Shown here: piece after piece, positions 1 through 10,186 of the stretch | Layout: every line of letters begins with the position of its first letter | Numbering within the stretch: position 1 is the first letter of the stretch | Source: Anaerocolumna sp. AGMB13020 | Lineage (GTDB): Bacteria > Bacillota > Clostridia > Lachnospirales > Lachnospiraceae | DNA: 64,000 nucleotides | Direction: 5' to 3' | NCBI RefSeq assembly: GCF_033100115.1 | Contig: NZ_CP136910.1 | Location: forward strand, 1,798,001 to 1,862,000 | Made by a program: the position numbers and the translations under genes | Notes under the pieces: model-generated | What the model saw: the letters and a program-made list of their open reading frames with translations, nothing else | What the model was told of the DNA's origin: nothing | Databases searched by the model: none

Positions 1-1402
1 GTTCCAGATAATCCCTGGTAAATCCGATTTCCTGTTCCAGGGTAATGTTATCCGTTCCCCAGTCGGCACTTTTTCGCATTAGCTTCGCAAGGCTTTCAAT
101 CATACTGGAGGTTTCTTCTTCTCCTTTTAGAACACTGTGCATCCGGATACTCTCCAGCACATTAAACAGAAAATGTGGGTTGATCTGGCTGGAAAGTGCC
201 TGTAATTCTGCTTGCTGTCTTGCCATTACCAATTCCTGCTGCTCTAATTTACTTTTTAATTCATTTTCTATAAAGGTCTTCATTCTAAGTGTCATATGAT
301 TGTAATTGACCAATAAGTCTCCAATCTCATCCTTTCCATCTCCGTAAGGTAACAGTTCAAAGCTCTCATTCCTTACCTTTTCCAGATACTCCCCTAAAAG
401 CAGTATTCTTCTGGTTATGGAGTTACTGAACAACGCCAGCATAACAGCAGGTATCAGGGCATCTGCCAGAAAAAGCACCGACATCAGCCAAAGATTTCTT
501 TTCAGATAGGCCATGAAATCCACCTTATAACCGGTAACATATACCTCCCAGTCAATGCCGTAAACATTAAACTTACGGGTAGCCTGGACATCCTTCCTGT
601 CATTAAGGGTGCTCTCCGGATAATCATTCTGAGGATTCCCCGCTTCCGAATCACTGGTAAATATAATTCTGTCCAGATTGCACAGATAAACCTTTGTATC
701 AAAGGCCAAACTGTTAATGGATTCATTGATCTGATTATAATTGAGATCCAGTTTTACAATCTTCTCTCTTTCCTTTACACCAAGATAATTAAGCTTGCGG
801 ATAACCGATATCATTCGTTTCTTGCTATTGATATTCTGAGTATTCTGATAATAGGGATAAACATATAGATCCGTGTTTGCCTCTTTGAATTTCTGATACC
901 ATTCTTCCTCCTGTATGGTATCTATCCGATAATATTTACCCCCGTTAATCATAGTTGCATTATCGGAATAGAAAGTAATATCATTGACCAAATGCTTGGT
1001 ACTTGCATAAAAAACATAATTGTCAAAGACTTTTCTGTAATTTTCAAAATAAGCACTGTCCGTTTCGTAATTTCTTTCAAGAAAATCATTTATAGAAGCA
1101 CTGGTATATAAATCTACCGTTACATAGACTGCACTTTCCAGGGCTTTTACGATGTCATGACTAACGGAATCCGCAATATTGTTAATATTTATATTTCGTT
1201 CATTGATATACAACCGGAAGCTGCTCCCTAAAAGGATCAGGTTTGTTACCACTGTGGGCAGAAGAACACACAATATATAAACATAAGTGATTTTTCTCTT
1301 TATCTTTTTGTTATTCAGTATTTTCAGAAGGCTCTCAAAAACATTGTGCCGCCATTTCCTGCTCCTGATGGCTAAGCTGACCAGCTTTTCCAAACTCTTC
1401 AT
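1..1402 (-). CDS. YesM-type sensor histidine kinase (C-terminus cut by window edge)
   Basis: Membrane sensor kinase of the YesM/LytS-like class, which usually pairs with an AraC-type response regulator and senses extracellular carbohydrate. The start is the ATG preceded by GTGAGG. A membrane segment lies at about residues 43-64, then an extracellular sensor region of about 230 residues, a second membrane segment near residues 295-320, a HAMP-like stretch and the His_kinase core with the phospho-accepting motif SQINPHFLFN. The ATPase domain would lie beyond base 1. It begins only 32 bases after the GH43 gene at 1435-2982, so it is probably co-transcribed with the two GH43 genes. A response regulator is expected just outside the window. 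The class is clear from the INPHFLFN motif; the ligand is unknown. Confidence 0.9.
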   Translation of the reverse strand, partial: MKSLEKLVSLAIRSRKWRHNVFESLLKILNNKKIKRKITYVYILCVLLPTVVTNLILLGSSFRLYINERNININNIADSVSHDIVKALESAVYVTVDLYTSASINDFLERNYETDSAYFENYRKVFDNYVFYASTKHLVNDITFYSDNATMINGGKYYRIDTIQEEEWYQKFKEANTDLYVYPYYQNTQNINSKKRMISVIRKLNYLGVKEREKIVKLDLNYNQINESINSLAFDTKVYLCNLDRIIFTSDSEAGNPQNDYPESTLNDRKDVQATRKFNVYGIDWEVYVTGYKVDFMAYLKRNLWLMSVLFLADALIPAVMLALFSNSITRRILLLGEYLEKVRNESFELLPYGDGKDEIGDLLVNYNHMTLRMKTFIENELKSKLEQQELVMARQQAELQALSSQINPHFLFNVLESIRMHSVLKGEEETSSMIESLAKLMRKSADWGTDNITLEQEIGFTRDYLE

Positions 1403-1434
1403 AAGCGCCTCACATATCTGCTTAAACGACTCTG

Positions 1435-2982
1435 TTAACAGTGAAAGGTAAACTGTCTGAAATCAGCTGTTCCTCCTGTAAACCTGGTGGAATAGCAGAA
1501 TAGTCCTACCCTGGCTCCGGTAAAGTGATCCAGTCGGAAATGCAATTTCTGCGTAATACCAAGTCTGCACCACTCCTGCCCCCTTAAATAATAAAAATCA
1601 GCTTCATCCTTACCATTTTCAAAATTACTGATAATTTTAAGAGTAGCCTGGCTGCCATTGATAGGAATCCTCTCATATTCCCTTCCGGGATTTTTGTCTC
1701 CGCCTTCCGGTCCCCATATGCTTTCATCCCTGGTCAGCTCTTTCCCTGTCATTACCAGATAATAGTTTTCCTTTTCCTTCGTCAGGGCTATGTAACCGTA
1801 ACATCCCTGTAAGACACAGATTCCTGCAAAGTCACCGTCCTTTAGGCCGCTGCCGCAGACTGTTACACTCGTTTCACTGACAGGTCCCATAAGTCTCTGG
1901 GTAAGTGTATTAACAGCAAGTAAAACATTGGGACTGAGCTTGCCGGTACGGATACGATAAGCTTCCGGCTCTTCGGTTACCGACCAAAGACTGTTATCCG
2001 GTGTATGATTAAACTGCCATACCTTCTTTAAATGTATCCTCCCGTCTTCCTCTGGCAGATATTTAAAATCATCACTCTCTGCCAGCGGCTTATATCGGTA
2101 CTCCGGTCTGGTGCTTGGTACTTCTATCTTAAGAGGAACCTTTCCATCTACTCCAAATACCGGAAAATCCTGTTCCCAATACACCGGCACCAGTACGGGT
2201 ATCCGGCCAATGGCACCATGATCCTGAAAGAGCATTCCATACCATTCTCCCTCCGGTGTATCAACGATACCTCCCTGAGCAACTCCGGCATTGTGGTAGC
2301 CCATATCATCATCCAATACATCTCTCCCTGTAAATTCACCCTCAAGGGAATCAGACATAAGGCAGCATTCTGTTCTTCTTTTCGTCCCTTCCGCCAGCCA
2401 GTGTATGAGAAATACATAATATTTACCATTGATCTTATAAATATGAGCTCCCTCATAACCCAGATTCACTTTCCCGGTATCGGTGGCAAGAATTCGGTGT
2501 AAACCACCTTCTTTCGGGGCAGTCAGTTCCTCATTCAGCTCAGTAAGATAAAGGGTTTTGTTTCCATATACGATATACACTCTGTCATCCTCATCAAACA
2601 ATAAGGAACAATCATGATAAAATCCATCAATATTCTGCTTGCTCCAGGGTCCCTTAATATCCCTGGCAGTGTATAGATACGTTTTTCCCGTATCATTGGC
2701 AACAAAACATACATAAAAGATGCCTTTATGAAAGCGGAGGGAAGCTGCCCACATTCCTTTGCCGTAGATGCTTTTGTTTTCTTCCAGGCATTGTCCCGGT
2801 GTATTATCCAGGGACTCATAGACATAACTCTCCATCTCCCAGTGGACCAGATCGTAAGACTTTAATATGGCACCGCCAGGCATAAAGTGCATGGTGGTGC
2901 TGATCATGTAATAGGTGTCTTCTACTCTGATAACGTCAAGATCCGGATAATCGGACCATATAATAGGATTCTTATTGAACAT
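1435..2982 (-). CDS. Cytosolic GH43 glycosidase (beta-xylosidase / alpha-L-arabinofuranosidase type)
   Basis: Five-bladed beta-propeller enzyme of family GH43, expected to remove xylose or arabinose from imported xylo-oligosaccharides. Counting from the chosen Met, the propeller base sits in SDYPDLDVIRV (Asp14), the pKa-tuning Asp in FYHDCSLLFDED (Asp124) and the general acid in GYEGAHIYK (Glu177). The last ~200 residues form the beta-sandwich common in the xylosidase-like subfamilies. There is no signal peptide, so it acts in the cytoplasm. An ATG seven codons upstream (3003) is possible, but relatives begin at MFxKNP and AGG-rich sequence precedes the inner Met. It follows the lipoprotein GH43 closely and precedes the sensor kinase. 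Exact substrate specificity cannot be read from sequence. Confidence 0.88.
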   Translation of the reverse strand: MFNKNPIIWSDYPDLDVIRVEDTYYMISTTMHFMPGGAILKSYDLVHWEMESYVYESLDNTPGQCLEENKSIYGKGMWAASLRFHKGIFYVCFVANDTGKTYLYTARDIKGPWSKQNIDGFYHDCSLLFDEDDRVYIVYGNKTLYLTELNEELTAPKEGGLHRILATDTGKVNLGYEGAHIYKINGKYYVFLIHWLAEGTKRRTECCLMSDSLEGEFTGRDVLDDDMGYHNAGVAQGGIVDTPEGEWYGMLFQDHGAIGRIPVLVPVYWEQDFPVFGVDGKVPLKIEVPSTRPEYRYKPLAESDDFKYLPEEDGRIHLKKVWQFNHTPDNSLWSVTEEPEAYRIRTGKLSPNVLLAVNTLTQRLMGPVSETSVTVCGSGLKDGDFAGICVLQGCYGYIALTKEKENYYLVMTGKELTRDESIWGPEGGDKNPGREYERIPINGSQATLKIISNFENGKDEADFYYLRGQEWCRLGITQKLHFRLDHFTGARVGLFCYSTRFTGGTADFRQFTFHC

Positions 2983-3017
2983 CTTCCTGTCCTGCCTTTC
3001 CATCCCTGCGGATTCTC

Positions 3018-4682
3018 TTATTGAAAGTACCAGTAATCCAGCTCATAACCTTCTCCGGTAAATACGAATACCAGATCATGTTTGCCGGTTATCTTTTGAG
3101 TAAGCTCTGTACTGATTTCTTTGAACTCTCCCGAAGTATCCGCTTCTATGGGAAGGTATCCGACGATATCACCATTTGGTCTGTCGAGCCTTATCTGAAT
3201 TCCTCCCTGCTTTCCCTCCTGAGCTCTGACTGCGACAGTAAAGCTCTCAGCTCCTTTTTCTGTGAAGTCGGCTCCGTATACAGCAAGCCAGCTTCCTTCT
3301 TTCATATCTGCTACAGCCATGTTTCCAGTGCCGCTCCGCTCTCCGTTTTCCTCCAGGAGAACCGTAGTAATGCCGGCCATGGTTCCAATGGTCTCGGCTT
3401 GTGTTCTCTCAAAAGGATTCAAGCTTCCTACCTGCGCAACGCCGCCTTTCGTGGCAGTGATTTTCTCAATCGTTCCATCCTCCCCTACTGTTACCGGATC
3501 GATATGAGTACAGCGGTAACCACCCTTTATCTTTAAAAGCTCTTCCAAGATCTGTGTATGGTAAGTTATGTACATCTGATCCTTGAAACGGAACATACAG
3601 TGATGGTTGTTGCCGTAACAGCCGAAGAAAATTCCGGGATTCTTAAGGATGGAGCCTTGAAGGGTAAAGGGTCCCAAAGGATTCTTACTAGTCATATATA
3701 CAATTTCTGCACTGGCAAACCCTAAGGTATCCGTTGCCTCCTGGTCTACGTTCCAATTAGAACAATAAGAATAATAATAGGTATCCCCAATCTTATTGAT
3801 TCCCGAATCTTCAAACAGATAAGGAATATCAAGGGATACCGGATCACCGGCAAGACTTATCATATCATCTCCCAGTTGTACCGCTCTGCCCGTACCTGGG
3901 TTTGCAAAATTCTCTCCGGGAATGCCTCCTCCGAAATAGAGATACGCCTTGTTATCATCATCCACCAGTACAGCCGGATCAAACAACCAGGCAACATTGG
4001 CACAATTGGGTGTGGAGCGGGATACAAGGGCATGACCCAGTGGATCTGTAAAAGGCCCAATGGGACTATCCGCCGTCAAAACACCAATACCATTCCCGCC
4101 ATTGGCAAAATACAAAAAGAATTTTGGTTTACCATCTATTTCTTTATAGGCGGCTGCCGGTGCCCAGGAATTATTTCCCCATTTAGCTGCTCCCAGAGAG
4201 CCTGCCGCTTTGATGGCACCATGATCCGTCCAGTTGACCAGATCTGATGAAGAAATAACGTTTATGGTGTTTATTTTGCCGAAGCTGTTATTTTTCGCCT
4301 TTTTATCAGCGCCATATTCTATTACATCCCCCGTCATATAGATATAAACCCTGTCCTGATATACAAGGGCATAGGGATCAGCTCCCAGTCTCTGGGTCAT
4401 TAGCGGATTCTTGTTACCAAAGCTCTTAAGAGCTCCTTTTAATGTGATATCCATTTCTTCAGTCAATTTCTTCTCCTCCGTATTCTGGCTTTTCTCCTCC
4501 TCAAGGTCCTTTTCTATGTCTTCTTCTTCATTTTGTCCATCGTTTAAAAGGTCTTTTGATTCGGTCCTGTCTGCGGCCATTTCTCCTCCCTGGTCCAACC
4601 TGCCTCCGCTGCAAGCCGTAGTAGCCAGAAGCAGCATAAACAGTGGAATCCAGACTATCAAAGCTTTTCTAATTTTTTTCAT
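3018..4682 (-). CDS. Surface lipoprotein GH43-CBM6, arabinoxylan arabinofuranohydrolase-like
   Basis: Predicted cell-surface enzyme that removes arabinofuranosyl branches from arabinoxylan. The start is the ATG with AGAGG about 8 bases upstream; the longer TTG frame begins inside the leader. A signal peptide ends in a lipobox LATTAC (Cys24). It is followed by a Glu/Asp/Lys-rich linker of about 50 residues and then the GH43 domain: RLGADPYALVY (base Asp102), AWLFDPAVLVDDD, and YLFEDSGINK as the acid region. The sequence closely resembles the XynD-type AXH-m2,3 enzymes of Bacillus. From about residue 420 to the end is a CBM6-like module ending in LDYWYF. It is first gene after a divergent promoter shared with an AraC regulator, and the cytosolic GH43 and kinase follow. 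Confidence 0.9.
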   Translation of the reverse strand: MKKIRKALIVWIPLFMLLLATTACSGGRLDQGGEMAADRTESKDLLNDGQNEEEDIEKDLEEEKSQNTEEKKLTEEMDITLKGALKSFGNKNPLMTQRLGADPYALVYQDRVYIYMTGDVIEYGADKKAKNNSFGKINTINVISSSDLVNWTDHGAIKAAGSLGAAKWGNNSWAPAAAYKEIDGKPKFFLYFANGGNGIGVLTADSPIGPFTDPLGHALVSRSTPNCANVAWLFDPAVLVDDDNKAYLYFGGGIPGENFANPGTGRAVQLGDDMISLAGDPVSLDIPYLFEDSGINKIGDTYYYSYCSNWNVDQEATDTLGFASAEIVYMTSKNPLGPFTLQGSILKNPGIFFGCYGNNHHCMFRFKDQMYITYHTQILEELLKIKGGYRCTHIDPVTVGEDGTIEKITATKGGVAQVGSLNPFERTQAETIGTMAGITTVLLEENGERSGTGNMAVADMKEGSWLAVYGADFTEKGAESFTVAVRAQEGKQGGIQIRLDRPNGDIVGYLPIEADTSGEFKEISTELTQKITGKHDLVFVFTGEGYELDYWYFQ

Positions 4683-4698
4683 TCTAACCTCTTTCGTG

Positions 4699-4724
4699 AA
4701 TATCAAATCTATTGATTTGATATT
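4699..4724. promoter_or_regulatory. Perfect 11-bp dyad in the GH43 leader
   Basis: AATATCAAATC and its exact reverse complement GATTTGATATT are separated by four bases. The dyad lies in the 5' untranslated part of the GH43-CBM6 gene, about 17 bases upstream of its start and downstream of its predicted promoter. It has no following T-run, so it is more like an operator, or an RNA hairpin close to the ribosome binding site, than a terminator. Confidence 0.55.
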
Positions 4725-4770
4725 CTTGAATATGTAGTTGAAAAGATCGCGGCACGGCAGTCATACTTTC

Positions 4771-4799
4771 ATTATAAGTACTTGATTGCCATACCTCAA
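4771..4799 (-). promoter_or_regulatory. Predicted sigma-A promoter for the GH43-CBM6 operon
   Basis: On the minus strand the -35 is TTGAGG (4794-4799), a 17-base spacer follows, and the -10 is TATAAT (4771-4776). It overlaps the oppositely directed promoter of the AraC gene, so the two polymerases would compete for the same DNA. Confidence 0.65.
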
Positions 4800-4810
4800 T
4801 GCTGTATAAT
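4782..4810 (+). promoter_or_regulatory. Predicted sigma-A promoter for the AraC regulator
   Basis: -35 TTGATT (4782-4787), 17-base spacer, -10 TATAAT (4805-4810), giving transcription from about 4817. This start lies downstream of the TTG at 4810, which therefore cannot be the start codon of the regulator, and supports the ATG at 4876. Confidence 0.65.
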
Positions 4811-4875
4811 TGCATATAGTTGATATATTCTTTGAAACTGTATCATTCAATTATTTTTTTGAGGGAGAAAATAAT

Positions 4876-5655
4876 ATGTACATACACCATATAGCTCTGG
4901 ATTGCATCCATGGCAGCGATTTTGTAATGGAACGCCCCAACGGCCTGATAGATTACCTGTTTTTATATATTCAAACGCCGAGCACATTAGTAATTGACGA
5001 TCGTGTATATACCATAAACGTTCCTTCTGCCATTTTAATAAACAGCAATACTCCTCACAAATATTTCCCCACAGGACTGACTTATATGGATGATTACCTG
5101 CATTTTGCTGTGAAGGATAAAAATGCTTTCATGAACGAATTGCTCTTTCCTTTGAATGTACCGGTTCATATTTCAAAGGATAGTCTTATCCATTCCATCC
5201 TCAGCCATATTCAGCAGGAGGATACCCCCAGCAACAAATATTCCAGCCGTATCACTACTCATCTCATTTATATTTTACTTATAAAAGTAGGTGAGCAATG
5301 GGACATTATGCAGCAGAAAAATACCGGACTTCCTCATTATAATGACCTCTTATCTGTCCGCAGCCAGATACTGAATTCTCCCGAAAAAGTATGGACTGTT
5401 GAAGAACTTGCAGAAATGGCTCATTTATCCCATGCTTATTTTCAAGTAATGTATAAAAAAGCTTTTGGCGTGACTTGTATTACGGATGTAATCAATACCA
5501 AGATTGCTCAGGCCAAAGTTCTTCTGACTTCAACGGATCTGTCTGTCAAGCAGATTTCACAGGAATTAAGCTATAATGATGTCTACCATTTTATCCGTCA
5601 GTTCAAGAAAAGCACCGGTCTGACTCCGGGGGCTTTTCGCAAGAAATTGTATTGA
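4876..5655 (+). CDS. AraC-family transcriptional regulator
   Basis: A 259-residue regulator with an N-terminal cupin-like sensing half and, at about residues 165-259, the double helix-turn-helix of the AraC/XylS family. The first helix-turn-helix reads WTVEELAEMAHLSHAYFQ, and the second region ends in FKKSTGLTPGAFRKKLY. The start is set by GAGGGAG eight bases upstream and by the promoter, which begins transcription after the alternative TTG. It is divergent from the GH43-CBM6/GH43/kinase genes and shares an overlapping promoter region with them. The natural inference is that it controls that operon in response to an arabinoxylan-derived sugar. Confidence 0.9.
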   Translation: MYIHHIALDCIHGSDFVMERPNGLIDYLFLYIQTPSTLVIDDRVYTINVPSAILINSNTPHKYFPTGLTYMDDYLHFAVKDKNAFMNELLFPLNVPVHISKDSLIHSILSHIQQEDTPSNKYSSRITTHLIYILLIKVGEQWDIMQQKNTGLPHYNDLLSVRSQILNSPEKVWTVEELAEMAHLSHAYFQVMYKKAFGVTCITDVINTKIAQAKVLLTSTDLSVKQISQELSYNDVYHFIRQFKKSTGLTPGAFRKKLY

Positions 5656-5801
5656 TCCGATGAGGTCAGAAAAAATATTGTTTACAGAAGACCGCTCCCT
5701 GTAACATATATGAGCCACTAATACAAACTCAGCAAAAACACCGTTTAGGCAGAAAACTGCAAATGGTGCATTTAAAATGGTGCATTCAGAATGGTTCTGT
5801 T

Positions 5802-6998
<1,197 letters not shown>

Positions 6999-7001
6999 TT
7001 A

Positions 7002-9218
7002 TCATCGAAATACAAGCTGTTTTTCTTCTCCTGCCTGTAAATGGATTTCCTCCTTGTACACTCCATAGACTACAATAGTATGAAGCTCTTTGTCTGCCTT
7101 AAGACTGCAGCCGGTCAGACAGCCCTCCTGCCACTCCAGGCAAAGGCTGGCACCTCCCTTTACACGCAGGCCTTTTACGCTTCCATCCTTCCAGGCTTTT
7201 GGCAATGCCGGCAAAAGTACGATTCTTTCCACCGTACTCTGTACCAGCATTTCAGCTATAGCTGCGGTTCCACCGAAGTTTCCGTCTATCTGGAAAGGAG
7301 GATGATTGTCAAAAAGGTTAGGCAGTGTAGATTTGGAAAAGAGCTGCTCCAGATTATAATAGGCCTTTTCCCCGTCCCACAGCCTGGCATAGAGATTGAT
7401 GATCCAGGCACGACTCCAGCCGGTATGACCCCCTCCATGAGACAACCTTCTCTCCAGGGTCCTGCTGGCAGCTTTTGCCAACTCCGGTGTCCCATCCACC
7501 GTTATCTGATCTGAGGGATGAAGCCCATACAAATGAGAGATATGTCTGTGTCCCGGTTCCTGCTCTTCATAATCCTCCGCCCATTCCAGTATCTGTCCAT
7601 ATTTTCCGATTCCTGTTGGCACCAGCTGCATTATGGCTTTTCCAATCTGCTCTGTAATCTCATCCTGAATATGAAGAATTTCTGCTGCCTTCAGACATTG
7701 ACTGAATAAATCCCTGAGAATCTGGTTATCCATGGTAACACCTGCAGAAACAGCACCTCTGGTACCATCCGGCAGTATATAGATATTCTCCGGTGAAACA
7801 GAAGGGCAGGTCTTTAAATACCCCTTATCCTCGATCATATAATCAAGAAAGAATAAAGCTGCTTCCTTCATCACCGGAAAAACCTCTGCCAGAAATTTTT
7901 CATCTCCCGTGTATTCATAATGCATCCAATAATGCGTACACAGCCAGGCTGCTCCCATCACCCAGTAGGAACCGGGAATCCAATGATCCTGAACTGCCGT
8001 ATCCCCCCAGATATCCGTGTTATGGTGGGCAACGAACCCCCGGCAGCCATACATTTTTTCAGCCGTCTTCCTGCCTTTTGGCATCATGCGCTTGATATGG
8101 TCAAAGAGCGGCCTGTGGCATTCAGAGAGATTACAGACCTCTGCCGGCCAGTAATTCATTTCTGTGTTGATGTTTATCGTATATTTGGAATCCCAGGCCG
8201 GGCGCATGTCTTTGTTCCAGATTCCCTGCAGATTCGCCGGAAGGCTTCCCTCACGGCTGCAGGAAATCAGGAGATAACGTCCGTAATTAAAATAAAGCCG
8301 GGCAAAACCCGTATCCGCTTTCCCTTCCTGTAAGGCAGCCAAACGTTTATCCGTGGGCAGCTTATCCGCTTCCACTTCTTCCTTCACTTGAAATTCCACC
8401 CTATGAAAAAGCTCTCTGTAGTCCTTTATGTGACGTTTCTTTAATTCCTCATAGGAATATTCTGAACTTTCTTTCAGTATTTCCTCCAGAGCTTTCTTTA
8501 AATCTGGGAATCGGAAAGTTGTACCTGCGGTAAATAACAAGGTTACCGCATCTGCCTCTCTAACAATAAGATGTTCTCCGATTACTTCACAGGTCCCGCC
8601 TTCTGTGACTGCCTTTGCCATCATGGCAAATTCCAGTCCGCCCTGTCCCAGATTTCCGTCCAGCATGATGGTATCTTTATCTATCCCCAGGGCATGATCA
8701 TAATAACGTTCCCTTACAAGGAGTGCTGAAAAGGAGATTCCGCCTTTTTTCTCCGCGGTAAGTCTCATTACCATTACATTATCAGGATAGGAGAAAAAAG
8801 TCTCCCGGTGATAATTACCGGAATTTGTCTGAAAGCTTACCCTGTGTATGGCATCCGATAAGGAAAGACTCCGTTCATATGCCTCTGTTTCTCCTTCTAT
8901 TCCAGAAAAACGCAGGTAGAAATCTCCCAGAGACTGATATGGCCTCTGACTCTGAGGAGTCCCTGACAAAGCATATATCATCAGTTCTTCTGCCTCTCTG
9001 ATTTTTCCTTCCAATATCAGCTTTCTGATTTTGGGAAGATTTTTAAGGGCATCGGGATTGTTCCGGTCAATGTAACCGCCATACCAGACACTATCCTCAT
9101 TGAGCTGCAGGTGCTCTTCCCTGACACCTCCAAATACCATTCCTCCCATTCTTCCATTTCCCAATGGGAGTGCCTCTTCCCATAAGGCCGCAGGCTTCTC
9201 ATACCACAATCTGCTCAT
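7002..9218 (-). CDS. GH95 alpha-L-fucosidase / alpha-L-galactosidase family enzyme
   Basis: A 738-residue GH95 enzyme with N-terminal beta-sandwich and central (alpha/alpha)6 barrel. The family opening [17 protein letters not shown] is present. The catalytic set seen in the Bifidobacterium 1,2-alpha-L-fucosidase can be matched: Asn349/Asn351 in the run before [10 protein letters not shown], Glu477 in SVSPEN and Asp644 in FQIDGNFGG. No signal peptide is present, so it is cytosolic. GH95 members cleave alpha-1,2-L-fucose, but some act on L-galactose side chains of complex cereal xylans, which would suit this locus better; this last point is inference. AAAGGAGACAG precedes the start. It lies about 100 bases beyond the ABC export cassette. 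Confidence 0.92.
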   Translation of the reverse strand: MSRLWYEKPAALWEEALPLGNGRMGGMVFGGVREEHLQLNEDSVWYGGYIDRNNPDALKNLPKIRKLILEGKIREAEELMIYALSGTPQSQRPYQSLGDFYLRFSGIEGETEAYERSLSLSDAIHRVSFQTNSGNYHRETFFSYPDNVMVMRLTAEKKGGISFSALLVRERYYDHALGIDKDTIMLDGNLGQGGLEFAMMAKAVTEGGTCEVIGEHLIVREADAVTLLFTAGTTFRFPDLKKALEEILKESSEYSYEELKKRHIKDYRELFHRVEFQVKEEVEADKLPTDKRLAALQEGKADTGFARLYFNYGRYLLISCSREGSLPANLQGIWNKDMRPAWDSKYTININTEMNYWPAEVCNLSECHRPLFDHIKRMMPKGRKTAEKMYGCRGFVAHHNTDIWGDTAVQDHWIPGSYWVMGAAWLCTHYWMHYEYTGDEKFLAEVFPVMKEAALFFLDYMIEDKGYLKTCPSVSPENIYILPDGTRGAVSAGVTMDNQILRDLFSQCLKAAEILHIQDEITEQIGKAIMQLVPTGIGKYGQILEWAEDYEEQEPGHRHISHLYGLHPSDQITVDGTPELAKAASRTLERRLSHGGGHTGWSRAWIINLYARLWDGEKAYYNLEQLFSKSTLPNLFDNHPPFQIDGNFGGTAAIAEMLVQSTVERIVLLPALPKAWKDGSVKGLRVKGGASLCLEWQEGCLTGCSLKADKELHTIVVYGVYKEEIHLQAGEEKQLVFR

Positions 9219-9315
9219 TTCCTCTGTCTCCTTTCGCTGTGCTGCTTATTCTTCCTTTTACTGAACGAGTAAAACTGCACTTTTTTCTTGGATGTACCAG
9301 AACCGGGACAAACCA

Positions 9316-10176
9316 TCAGGTGGAAACCGCCTTAATAATTATCCTGTCCTGATCAAATTCTAAAATCACCTTATTATCCTGTACACCCATCTTCTCCAGC
9401 ATTTCTGAAGGCAGCTGCAGGCGTCCTGCCCTGTCCAGGATGGTATATTCTTCATGCCCCTCTTCCCAGGCAAGCTCCTTTAGAGCTTCCAGATCATATC
9501 TTGCATGAAGTTCACTGCTGATCTTGCCGTCCTGGATGGAAATAACACGGTTTACTTTCCTTGCCAGGGCGTTATCGTGGGTTACAATGAGAACAGTAGT
9601 CTTTTTACTTCTGTTCAGTTCTCTGAAAATATCCAAAATATAGTCAGAGGTCTGTTTATCCACCGAACCCGTTGGTTCATCCGCCAATAAAAGCTTTGGA
9701 GCATTTGCCAGGGCAATGGCGATTGCAATTCTCTGTTGTTCACCTCCGGATAATTCCGCCAGTTTATTCAATTTGCGATGAGACATACCCACCAGCTCCA
9801 GGAGCTCCAGCGCATTTTCCTTTCGCTGCTTTTCTCCGGTAAACAGCATGGGAACCTGTATATTTTCCAATGCATTCAGGTAAGGGAAAAGATTTCTGGC
9901 ATTATTTTGCCAGACAAATCCCACTGTCCTTTTCTTATATTCCACAAGCTCCTTCTGTGTCATGGTGAACAGATTTTTCCCATCCACCATCAGCTTACCC
10001 GCAGAGGGCTTGTCAAGTCCTCCTATCATATTTAGAAAGGTGGATTTTCCGCTGCCGCTTTTACCGACTACTGCTAACAGCTCCCCTGACCGGACTGTCA
10101 TATCCAGTCCCTGTAGCGCCAGCACTTCGCTGTCTCTGGTCTTATAGATCTTAACCAGGTTATCGCACTGAATCAT
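9316..10176 (-). CDS. ABC transporter ATPase with C-terminal AbrB-like domain
   Basis: MacB/LolD-type ATPase, about 286 residues. Walker A GKSGSGKS is near residue 40, the signature LSGGEQQR near 145 and Walker B LLLADEPTG near 162. The start used is the ATG ten bases after the stop of the preceding ATPase gene; the open frame extends upstream to a GTG inside that gene. After the nucleotide-binding domain there are about 60 further residues containing YTILDRAGRLQLPSEMLEK followed by a short beta strand ending in RIIIK. This matches the SpoVT/AbrB swapped-hairpin fold, normally a DNA-binding or dimerising domain. It is last in a cassette of three fusion proteins, a permease and two ATPases. 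Confidence 0.9.
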   Translation of the reverse strand: MIQCDNLVKIYKTRDSEVLALQGLDMTVRSGELLAVVGKSGSGKSTFLNMIGGLDKPSAGKLMVDGKNLFTMTQKELVEYKKRTVGFVWQNNARNLFPYLNALENIQVPMLFTGEKQRKENALELLELVGMSHRKLNKLAELSGGEQQRIAIAIALANAPKLLLADEPTGSVDKQTSDYILDIFRELNRSKKTTVLIVTHDNALARKVNRVISIQDGKISSELHARYDLEALKELAWEEGHEEYTILDRAGRLQLPSEMLEKMGVQDNKVILEFDQDRIIIKAVST

Positions 10177-10186
10177 ATAAGCTTCT

